NCBI RefSeq assembly: GCF_036669915.1
Contig: NC_089316.1
Location: 25,268,493-25,332,492 of the forward strand
DNA: 64,000 nt
Reading direction: 5' to 3'
DNA from: Pocillopora verrucosa
Lineage: Eukaryota; Cnidaria; Anthozoa; Scleractinia; Pocilloporidae
Position 1 is the stretch's first letter, and each line of letters opens with the position of its first letter. Shown piece by piece: positions 23,621-34,400 of the stretch. The translations under genes were made by a program, and so were the position numbers. The notes beneath the pieces were generated by a model. That model ran no database searches, was not told the origin of the DNA, and saw only the letters and a list, made by a program, of their open reading frames with translations.

Positions 23621-24993
23621 GAGTTCTCACGGTTCAGTGATCTGGTACCGAAATTACGGTGCAAGGACGAGACTAGGTGCGAAGTGGTTCTCGTCGGTAC
23701 AACGAATAAAGAGTCGTGGTGGTGAAAATGAAAGAAAATTTTTGGTGTCATTATAGAACCGTAGCGAGAACTTACTGTACTTTGCGAAACGAAATTGTAG
23801 TTTGTGACACAACAAAGGCACGCGAGCTGTGGAATGTTGGGGAAGTGGTACTGGAAATTTGCCTTCACTTGTTTGTAATGTCTCCTCCAATAGTTTTCTG
23901 CGGTCTTTGGTAGGCTTGAGTCGATTGTGCTCGTAAAACTGGCATATTATGCTCCTAGCACTGCTTAAAATTTATGAAATTTTTGCCCGAGTTATGCTCG
24001 TTTCTCTAAATTATGCTCCTGGCATCAGAATTATGCTACTTGATTTTAAGCAAATTAAAGGCAGAGCACCGGGGTAAACACAAAACAAACAGCATTTGAC
24101 TACTTATCTGGTGACTGCAGCCCATTATTTTAATAAACCAATTATCAAACATTGTGTCGTTGCACGTTTCCCCTAAATTTGTTCCTCAGAATCGATAAAC
24201 ATGCTGCTCATCATTTTTCAATCAATGGAGCTTCTTAAGTCAAAGTAAGGACGCAGAGTAATACGCTTATCAGTATTTATTGTACTGAAGCATAACACAA
24301 GTCCGAATATAATCTCCTGGAGCATGGTCTTGCGAATCGTTGAGAGAGGAGTTAATTAATGAGACATTGCCTGAAGAACTAAAAGTGTTTGACGAGGTGG
24401 ACGCCATCTTTTATCTTGGATCTCAGTCAACTCGCTAGCGAGTCGTACGAGTAGAGCCTGAAACCGAGAAACGTTACAACGACCGCAGTGAATTCAACTT
24501 AAGCGCAATTCATTATCAGCAACAACATTTTAGAAACATAATTCAGTCAAGAGAAGTATATTCAATACAAAATTACGGAAATTGTTCACATCCTGGAAGT
24601 AAAAATGCAGATTATGCCAGTAGTGCTTTTCTTTGAAAAAAGTTTAAAATTATGCTCGTTTTGCCAAATTATGCTAAAAATTATGCTGGCACAATCGACT
24701 CAAGCCTAGCCTTTGGCACAGGAGGCAAGTTTGACCTGCTTCATTGCGGCAGCTTCTTGCATGAATCAAATAGAGCTGCGTTACTTTTTTCCCCTTTGCC
24801 GCCATCACTTCACGTAATGCCTCTCTCGCAAAAAGTTTTTTTTTTTTTTGCTCTTCCACTATGAGATTTTCAAGAGTTTTCGCTCGTTTCTCTGCCACTG
24901 CATTTTATTCCTCATACCGATGAAAGCGACTTCGCACTTAGCCTCGTCCTCAGGCCGTAAATTCGGTACCAGAACGCTGAACCGCGAGAACTC
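23621..24993. mobile_element. Outer inverted-repeat element with a second element nested inside
   Basis: The left arm (23621-23702: GAGTTCTC, GGTTCAG, CTGGTACCGAA, GACGAG, GTGCGAAGT) is inverted at the right arm (24913-24993), roughly 80% alike by eye over about 80 bp. Read outward, both arms code similar short peptides (FGTRSLNRENS / FGTRTLNRENS), so they may be fragments of one repeated family. The element at 23911-24708 sits inside. No transposase is visible. The copy-2 equivalent is 52520-53892. Confidence 0.55.
23911..24708. mobile_element. Nested 798-bp terminal-inverted-repeat element
   Basis: Ends TAGGCTTGAGTCGATTGTGC and GCACAATCGACTCAAGCCTA are inverted copies. Flanks GTCTTTGG (left) and GCCTTTGG (right) look like an 8-bp target-site duplication with one mismatch, a length typical of hAT or P superfamily elements. 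The interior is rich in ATTATGCT repeats and has no long reading frame, so it is non-autonomous. Same length in copy 2 (52810-53607). Confidence 0.8.
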
Positions 24994-25426
24994 TGATCGA
25001 ATTCTCTCAAACAATGTTTTCTTTGTAAAACGGTGAGCGGAGTCTTCAGTCCCAATAAAAATAGCTTTTAGTAAGTCTTTGCAAGTCTGTTGAAGTTGGT
25101 CATCTGGCTACCACGATAGTTTAATCGTAAGTTTTTTTTTTTTTTTTTCCACAAGTGAAAGCCCATTAATAAGTTAAAAGATAACACGTACATTATTAAT
25201 ATGAAGTAATGCATTGCGTGCTAAATTTTCGAGTCACGAAGGAGAATTGTAGAACAGACAATAACTGCTTGTACGACCGGGATTACATATGGATAAAAAC
25301 ATACTGGATGAATCATAGACGCCTCTAGTGAATATGTAACTTTATGTCATTGATTTATTGTGGATGGATCGATTGAGGCAAGAGTCTTCGAGTTGGATCA
25401 AGAGTCTTCGAGTGAGATCAGGAGGA

Positions 25427-25484
25427 ATGAACAGAATACCCTATGCTTTCGCAAGCATAATTCATGTTGTGATGTTCCTTCTTG
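25427..25484 (+). other. Signal-peptide exon of A2
   Basis: ATG in GGAGGAATGA context opens a 58-bp exon with 19 codons, hydrophobic after a short N-terminal stretch with Arg3, followed by donor GTAAGA. Its phase 1 end fits the distant exon at 28905 exactly (G + TT = Val). The same exon sits at 54325-54382 for A3, which supports the long-intron model. Confidence 0.8.
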
Positions 25485-28400
25485 GTAAGAATTATCAAAC
25501 ACCGATTAATGTTATCGTTATTTCGATTGACCCGAAGTAGAGGTAACTATCAGTATAAAGTTTGTTGAATACCATATGGTTTCGCAAGCATTTTTCATGT
25601 TGCGACGTTCCTACTTGGTAAGAATTATCTAACGCTGATTAATATTATCATTATTTCGATTGACCCGACGTAGAGGCAACTATAAGTTAAAAGTTTGTTA
25701 ATCGTTTGTTGGAACGTCAAACGAAAAAAACGGGGTCCTTATTTTCTAATTTCCTCTCTCAAATTATGTCAAATACTGACAAAAACTACACTCTTAATTT
25801 GAAACTCCTTCAGGTACAAAATGAAATATGCAAATATGTAAGAAAATTTCTAATTTTATAGATCAGTGCCCCCCTTAAAAGTCAATTAATAACGAAAGGC
25901 AGAGTCAAAACATCTGAAAAACACCTTGAGTTTTTTGTGTTATGCTAACGACCAAAACGGACATGCTACCGAAGCAGAACTTGCAGTAGTTCAACACGTC
26001 AAAAACACCTCTACAAAGAGGATACAACACTACCTAAATATCGTTTAGAAGTGTACTTAGTCGATCGCCTTTATTATTCCGCGAGAAGTGGGAGGGTCTT
26101 CGAAAAGGCGAGGCTACATTTTCCTTCGCGATCGATTTGAACCACACGATTTTATTATTTTAGAAGCAGTCGGTATAATCTTCGTTCGCTTTTCAGAACA
26201 AGGCACTGTAGGAAAGCGCCGTGAACTGCGTCAACCAGATGTTGTCAGTCAAGCTTCTAAATATCAGCTAAAAAATATGTAACTTAACAAAAGGTACATT
26301 TTAACGGTGCTTGGGGTCGAATGGATTTCCTCATGATGATTACAAAAAAAAAAAAAAAAAAGGCTTGGAAATAAGACTCATTTTTCTCACGGCAATAAAC
26401 GCATCGAATAGGCTTTATGCTTAAACACGTGCTATCTAAATACGCGAGGCTTAGTTCGAACCCAAAATGACGAGCATCTTGGATGTAAATAAAATTTGAA
26501 ATCTGCGCAAACTATACGATCAAGGAATAAAAGGAGGTAAGTTTCTAAAGAAACTTTGGTGCTGCGTCGGTGGGAGAGTATAACAGGTAATTTAGTGTTA
26601 ACAAATGAGTTGAAAACGTCGAGCGTTAGACCTTCGTCAGAGCGATTGGAGGAATTGTGGGTTGTCTGTGTGTTTATATGCAGAAAGTGGAGCTACGCCA
26701 TTGATTGGAAAATGGTAACGAGAAAACAGGAATAAATTAGTTGAATGATAAGCGCGAGTTGATTCCATGGGGATTAAGGGTGCTGATTTGGAAGATAAAT
26801 TTTTGTTCTAGGGTTTTGCGGCTTTCCGAGCTGCCTAGATGTAAGGAAAGGCCGCAGACTGCCACATGCTGTTTAGAATGATTAGTGAGATTAAAGTGTC
26901 TAGCGACTGGTTTGGATGCGTCCTTGTCATTTCTTTTCACGTCGCGAAGGTGTTCTCGGAATCGGTCACCTAGTCGTCTTCCTGTGCCGCTGATGTATAA
27001 CTTATTGCAATAAGATCTTATAGCTAAACAATAATTTGCGGCCATTGCTAAAAATCTCACTATCACCACTCCTAGAACTTCGTGTATTTACTTTTTACCT
27101 AAAATCCACAAACCTAACAACCTAGGTCGACCCATCGTTTCTGCCTGCAGTTGTCCCACCGAACGTATTTCCAGCTATTTAGAAAAAATTATGGCACCTA
27201 TCGCCAAAACTTTACTGTCTTACATTAAGGACAGCCAACATGCACTTGAAATTTTTCGCGACTTTAGTTTCCTCGGCCGAAACAAACTTATTTTCACTAT
27301 GAATATAACAACTCTCTAAACTGTCATTCCCAATGACGAAGGTCTCCGGGCCCTCAAACAATTTTTCCATCATCCCACTGTTAAAGATTTCAACCTAGCT
27401 CTAAAACACTACACCGTCTGGCCGAACCAGTACTCACACTTAATTGGTTTTCATTCGGTGCTAACTATTACAAACAAACTAATAACGTGGCTATGGGTAC
27501 TAAAATGGGACCCAGCTACGCCAATCTTTTCGTAGGTTTTATCGAAAATCAATTTTTTAGTCAATACCACAGCCCAAAACCTGAACTCTACGGCCGTTAC
27601 ATTGACGATTGTATCGGCGCTACCTCCTCTACCAGAGAGGAGCTCACTAAATTTACAACCGCCGTCAATTCCTTTTATCCGGCTCTTAAATATACCTGGG
27701 AAATTTCCGACACTTCTTTGGCTTTTCTAGACATCAAAATTTCAGTTGAAGGCAACGGTTTATCCACTAGTGTTTAGTTACTCGTTGTATTTATCTTCAC
27801 ATCCATCACACGTCAAGAACTCCATACCTTTATCACAGCTTCTCAGAACTCGTCGTTTATGCGGTGACGACTCTGATTTTTCCGAAAAATCAGAGGCAAT
27901 ATGCCAGTTTCTCGATAAACGTGGCTATCCTGTTTCTGTCGTTCAAGTGGACCACTGATCACTTTACGTATATAAACTTGCACTTATTGCAATAAGTTAT
28001 ACATCGGCGAAACAGGAAGACGATCAGGTGACGTGGAAAGAAATGACACGGACGCATCCAAACCAGTCGCTAGAAACTTTAATCTCCCTAATCATTCTAA
28101 ACAGCATTTGTCAGTCTCCGGCCTTTCCTTACATCTAGGCAGTTCGGAAAGCCGCGAAACACTAGAACAAAAATTTATCTTCCAAATCGGCACCCTTAAT
28201 CCCCGCGGAATCAACGAGCGTTTTTCATTCAATTAATTATTTCCTGTTTTCTCGTCACCATATTCCCACCAATGGCGTAGCTCCACTTTCTGCATATAAA
28301 CCCACACACAACCCACAATTACTCCAGTCGCTCTGACGAAGGGATAATGCTCGACACGTCAGCTTTTTTAACATTTACGATGGCTAATTTACGTTTTCAA

Positions 28401-31400
28401 CTCATTTGTTAAAACTAAATTACCAGTTATACGATTAATGCATCGGCTTTTTTTCACGTTATCAATTTGATGCTTTTTTTTATGATGAAATTAGTCCAAA
28501 AAAACTACCTTGCGAGGATATATGCTTGACTTGAAGCGGAACTCTCGATAAAAACATTTTCAGGTGTTACATTAATTCTTATGAATAAAAGAGGTAATTG
28601 CTAGCCAAGAATAACAACAATGTGAAAAACACGTTAATCAAACCGAGATCACAGGCTTCACGATACTTTAGCGTAGCTCCAAATAAAATCTCTCAGACTA
28701 ACCAGTTGACCATTCGAAATGACCACTGAATCGGACCATTCGAAATGATAATAGATCGGAACTGTGCGCCACGCAACCATCAGATATTCATAGGTTTGAA
28801 CACACCGCTAGATCGATGGTTCTTTAGTAGTCAATGATTATTACTAGTTGTTATTGGCATCCTTTCCATTTAAGGTAACATTTTTTTCCTTTCCTATCCT
28901 GCAGTTGTTCAAAGTAGCTGGGCAATGGCAGAACGAAGTAAGTTCCTTGCTATCAGCTAGCTTGAGCAAAGTAAAAAAAAATATGAGTGGCTTAGTGGAC
29001 TGTTAACTGGTCAATTCATTCCACTTTGTCCAATAGCTAAGTGTTCATTTACTTTATTTCACTGCAATGTTTAATTTCCTGCAGATCATGAGTGTGCAAC
29101 TGCTCCGTTCTTGAAGCAGAGTGAATGTACTGGTTCCAACTGCATAGGACTTCTTAAGAGTAGATGGCACAGGATAAAATGCTTTCCGTTCTCCACCAGC
29201 GGTAGCAAAGGTCTATGCTCTAATTGGTGCCATCAAGGAGGGACATCCACTCAGCCTTGCTTTAATGCATTTCATAAATTTTCTTCAGATCAAATCTGTT
29301 TCAACAACAGCGACGAAAAACTCATATTTGAAGTAGTACACTGCAGATCTTTCGAGTTTAAAATCAGGTTAAAATCGATGGATCCCAGTAAGTATTTTAC
29401 TACACTTTTTCTGTTTGATCCCTTCTACTTTGTTGTTTTATTTCTTCTTCTTTTTCTTCTTCTCGTTATTATTATTATTATTATTGTTATCTTTATTATT
29501 ATAATTGTTGTCATCATTATTATTATTACTATTACTATTATAATTTTTTTGAGATCATAACTCTTCTATGATTTTTTCAAATTGGGATGCTAAGGGAAGA
29601 GAAAGCCAAAAAAACAATTCCAGGCCTTAATTCCGTTCATCTTTAGCATAACTATAACTGTTTAGGATGCCAGTTATGAACCATGTTTTTGCAACACCTT
29701 ATCAGTCAGAAAAGACAGGAAGACTGCAAGTTTATGGTAGGCGTTAAATTTTGCTTACAATGTTGGCTTTTGCCCAGTGTCTATTATAATGCTTATATGA
29801 ACCGGAAGTTTTTGATCCCGGATGTTCTCTAGGAACTAAAGGATGTCCAAACCATCATGGCGTGTAACATGTCTGTTTTCAACTGTTTATTAAATCGATG
29901 TTAATCTTGTACATCCTGTGCTAAAGTATATTCTAAACCTCACATCTGTAAGCTGCTCAGAATTCTACAGCCAAACAGTGTAATTTTCAATTGAGTAGAC
30001 GTAGTCAAACCCCTTTAAAATTCCTAATATAAAGTACGAATACCACTTAGCGTCAGTCCTTTTGCTTGATATAATTTTGATTTTACGCTTTTTATCTCCC
30101 TGGCTGTTATTCTAGACACAACTGAAGTAAAAATCGTTACAATTCCACCAATCATCAATTTATCCCTCAAGTATGCAAAACAGCTGTTTAGAACTTCAAT
30201 CCAAAGCATTTGGTCCGACGATTCACGCACATATTCATCAAAGGATAAAAAACTGGAGGATACTGTCTTTGCTGCGTACATCTTTGAAGAATTTATATTA
30301 AGCACTGCCAGAAATCGGCTGAACGTTACAAATCCCGAATTCATTGATGTCGATAAAGATCTGAGTAAGTGCAAAATAGTCTTCCCTCTTTTTTCCCGAA
30401 ATGAGCTTCATCATGTACGAGTTCAGGCAAGCGATACTTGTACGGTAAGAGCCAGCACCACTATCCTTTACATCAGCTAAAAAGAAGGAAAATTCTGATA
30501 TTTCATCGTCTGCAGTATCAGAAGCATGAACTGTGGCTTGCAATTCTATAATCTGGGAATGACTGCACGCAAAATCATAAGTTGGGGGAAATGCAACTGA
30601 ATAAATTCTAGTCATGCGGGTCATTGCACGTACTGAGCACTCACATGCCGTTGTACTCTGTAGGCAAGTGAAATATATGTTGACGCTGTAGCATTCGCAT
30701 CCCATATTTTGCTTTTTTATCAATATAGACTTTCGAGTTAGATGCAATGCCCTCCAGAGAGGAGATGACTTTCTGTTTAATGGAAGCAGTCGGGGGAACT
30801 TTATTAAGATTCCCTTAGCTAATCCGGATAGAGGTAAAAACCCTTCCTTGTTTTTAGTCAGTTTATTTCAAGGCAATTGCCCATAATTTCTTGGTCAACT
30901 CTTCAGTGGAAATGGCTTCATTCCGACGTGCAATACCAGATTTGCAATATGCACTAGTGTGCACTTAATACAGTGAGTTCTTGTTTTCTTTTTCCCTTTT
31001 TCCCTCCATCTTAGTCCGAATCGGTTTCTGTTTTGAAATTTCGCAAGCCTCTTTCTTTTCCTTTCTTTTCTCTTTTTTGAATACGAAGAAACTTTATGCT
31101 TTTTGAAAAATTTTGAGTAATGCGCTTTTTCATGATTCAGCTGTCTGTAATGACATTGGTGCCCAGAGCATAGGCCATGGTCGTTTTTCAAAAAAAATTA
31201 CATCTTTGGAAACCGAAATCAATACATTTCTCATCTCCCTTTTAAACAGATTCCACAGTACTTGGGATCGAATACAACAAACTTTCTAAGTTTTTATTAA
31301 ACTATTCAGATGACACCGAGAGAGACAACAAAACAAAGTATGTATATTTTATCTTGATAACTGAAAATGGAATAGTAAAAAGCATTTTACCTATTTTTTG

Positions 31401-34400
31401 ATCATTCAATCTGTTTTATTTCAGGATACTGGACAGCGTAATTATGTCCGCCGTAATAGACCCTCCGCCCAAGGTTCTACCGGAAAACGTCACATTGATT
31501 TTTAAGAACATGCAGGTATATACGCTACTCTTTCGTTATGTTTACTCTTTTTTTTAATTAAATCGGCGTTTTCTTGTTTGTTTGTTTGTTTGTTTTTTTT
31601 GTTTTATGACAGGGAAACACCAATAGTCCATTCATTCCTCATTTGGGTGACTATGTTGTCATCTTTTCTCTCAGTTGAAACTAAGTTTTGATGACTGGCT
31701 CATAATCTGAAAACTGCTCGAGACTTGATTAATAAATGAGCATTACATCCTATAAGGCTTCCTGCAATTTTTTAAATTTCGTCAACCTGAAGCCGCCATA
31801 GAGGGGAGTGGGGGGGAGGGGGAAGGGAGGGAGGGGACTATCAGACACTGGCAGCCCTCCTCGATTTTACATCGAAGACTTCAGGAATTCGAATTGAAAA
31901 ACAAATTAACAAATTCTTTTTTGCTGAATAAAAAATTTAGACCTCATTAATGGAGTGCTCCCAGAGACCTTAATGTTTAGAATTACCTTTTAACTTGGAG
32001 GGTAACATTAACATTCTATCTCTATGACGCCTTACCAGTCAGCTACTAGTAAGGTATCACCGAGGCGAGCGCTGAAGTCTCGCTATATTAATCTTTCAAT
32101 CACAACACTTGATTCCTTTTTCCCTTAGGTGAATCGCAAAAAAAGAACATGTGTATTCTGGAGCTTCTCTGAAGAAAAGTAAGCATCTCAGTAACATAAA
32201 CTATAAACAACGTGAATTCTTCCGGTTTTCTTATCTGAAAGGAAGCGACAAGTATCAGAAATCACTTTAAAGCAATTAGTAGAGTGAATTTAATTCTTTT
32301 CAGGTGGAGGGGGGAGGGGGTTTCCAATCGAATGAGTTATTTTAACTCCTTTCTCCTTGTTTGATTCTTTTTAAAGCTTTGGGAGTTGGTCAAGTGAAGG
32401 ATGTCAAACAAAGATGATATCTAATCACTATACTGAATGTGTTTGCAATCATCTAACCCACTTCGCTGTGCTCATGGAATTCACCGACAATGGTGACGAA
32501 GGAAAGGTGAATATTTTTTTTCTCCTCTACAAAAAAAAAGTCATGCGGATTTAAAAAAGTACACAGTGGCATTAAAACTATCGCATTTATTTCTATTTAT
32601 TTTTATTTATTAATAAAAACATTTCCTTTGATACAGATAAAATAATTATGACCTTTACAGTTTTTCAATCAGGATAAAACTCGTTCGTCAGGTGAGCATG
32701 ACAAAATACTGACATTCGTCACTCGAGTAGGGATGGCTTTATCTCTCACCGGAGTCATACTCACAATTATCAGCTATCTTCAGCTCACGTAAGTACGCTA
32801 AATTAACACTGATATCTTACTGAATTGTGGAAAATTAGCTATAAGGAAAATGAGTCATCAGATCAGTTCTGGATCGATGCCAGCACGGACCGCTTGTAGC
32901 TGAAAAAGAAATCAAACGTTCTGAGATGATCTTTCTAATTTAATTTAATTTATTTAGCTTCGCCTAATTATCTTAGGCGGGGAGACCACTACAGCTTTAG
33001 CCAATTACAGTGGACCCCGCGTTAACAATGACGAGGCCAGACCCACCAATTCCCAGTAAACAGGCCAGACCACATCACAGTAATCTCGTGAGTGGGTTCT
33101 TTAACGTCCCCTGCCTAACCAAATTGACTAATTAATAGAAGCAGGAGACGGGACCTACGGTTTATTCGTCTTTATCCGAGAAGACTAGAATGTCTATCCA
33201 TTTCTTGACATCATAGAATGGTAGCACATTCTCCTCAGTTATTTTAAGACCTTGAGTGTTGGTCTGGCCAGGGACCATTTTCTTAAAAAATGATATCTCA
33301 CCAAGGAGTGAAAATATCTTCAAATTAACGTTAGTGTATAATAGAAACTGTCCAGTCAGTATTCTTTTATCCATTCGTTATTCACTAATTAATTCATGTA
33401 AAAAATGTATTCTGTCAGCGGATTTATTCATTCATTTGGTGGATCATTTGCAATTGTCTTTTTGATGTTTTTTTTACAATTCATTGACCTTAGTTCTGTT
33501 TTTGTCTGACTTCTAAATCAATTTCATTTAGTTGCTGTTTATTGGCTTGTTGTAGAGATAGAAATTCACCTTTGTGTCACATACGGGTTAGTCTGACTTC
33601 CTGCATTGGAGCAGGCCATATCATCTTTTTCGCTGGGATCGACTCCACTGCAAACCAGGTGACTTTTTGTACTCCTACTTTCGTGTTGGTCATTTAATGT
33701 TACTGTTCTTGTGCTTGTTTGTTTGTTTGTTTTTTTAATTTGGTCCAGCTTCTTAACAATTAAAGACTGACTGATCTATCAAGTGATTCTTTTCTCTTGT
33801 TTTTTTGTTTGTTTGTTTGTTTGTTTTGCATGTTTTTTATATTGTAGTTTTGCCTTGTTCTTTCTGTTTACGTTGGTTTTTCTTTCTTTCTGTTTTTCTG
33901 GATTATTATTTCGGCAAATGCCACTTGTCGGGCACATTATTACATTTTTACCAATTACCTATTCCTTGCAGGCTACTTGTGTAGCTGTGGCAGCTCTTAT
34001 GCAGTATTTCCTGATGGCCAGTTTTTGCTGGATGCTTGTCGAGGGGATTTATATCTACTTATTTGTTGTAAAGGTTTACAACATTACCGATAAAATGCAT
34101 CGTTATCATGGCTTTTGCTGGGGTGAGGAGCATCGTCAAGAAATGGGAAAAATGGGACAGGACTTGAACAAATACTTGAGGAAATGTCTCGATTCTGATT
34201 TGGCAAAAATTAAACCGAACAAAAATATTTTTAAAAGGACTTTATTTGTTAATTTTTTAAATGAACACGCGCTTTTTTCGGAAACCGTTGGATCGTCTTC
34301 AGGTGTACCTGAGTTAATCCTAAAATATTTCTAGTGCTCATTAGAGCTAGTTATAGTTGCAGATATAGTTGGCTGAAATCACGCAGTATGGCTAATTAGC

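Larger units (their letters stand above)
19755..25426. other. B1-A2 intergenic spacer
   Basis: This 5.7-kb stretch holds no exon I can support. Contents: a local direct repeat near 20969-21113; two segments missing from copy 2 (22239-22778, containing a perfect hairpin, and 22836-23363); a nested inverted-repeat composite (23621-24993); and the A2 5' flank with a duplicated 20-bp motif (AGAGTCTTCGAGTTGGATCA) just before the start. A reading frame at 20262-20513 is open in both copies but has no recognisable domain or splice context. Confidence 0.65.
26579..28431. mobile_element. Penelope-like retroelement, decayed, copy-1 instance (intron 1 of A2)
   Basis: A + strand reverse transcriptase and GIY-YIG endonuclease with 3' part is preceded by a - strand copy of the GIY-YIG/3' part. 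The element is therefore bounded by inverted arms: TATAACAGGTAATTTAG at the left and CTAAATTACCAGTTATA at the right. Penelope-like elements are known for such partial inverted or tandem repeats. Both coding parts are broken. It sits in the long first intron of A2. Relative to the copy at 55474-57715 it lacks about 353 bp between RT and endonuclease, and about 37 bp in the left arm. Confidence 0.88.
1..29743 (+). repeat. Tandem 29.7-kb unit, copy 1
   Basis: The first bases of the window (TTAAATTTTGCTTACAATG) recur at 29744 and at 59377, and sequence stays collinear after each point. This copy is 29743 bp long and holds the 3' part of receptor A1, all of B1, and exons 1-3 of A2, because the repeat phase set by the window edge falls inside an intron of gene A. 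Relative to copy 2 it has extra segments at 22239-22778 and 22836-23363, and lacks the LINE tail, a 353-bp part of the Penelope element and a 340-bp segment near 28696. The true duplication endpoints cannot be fixed because neither edge of the array is in view. Confidence 0.95.

Noticed and set aside
24674..24898. Minus-strand Lys-rich 74-codon frame (EEQKKKKLFAREALREV)
   Set aside because: It crosses the end of the nested TIR element and a poly-T run; likely chance or a transposon fragment, not a host gene.
29111..29560. 149-codon frame ending in a long Ile/Val run
   Set aside because: The first part is the Cys-rich exon of A2; after the donor at 29388 it reads an (ATT)n microsatellite, not a membrane segment.
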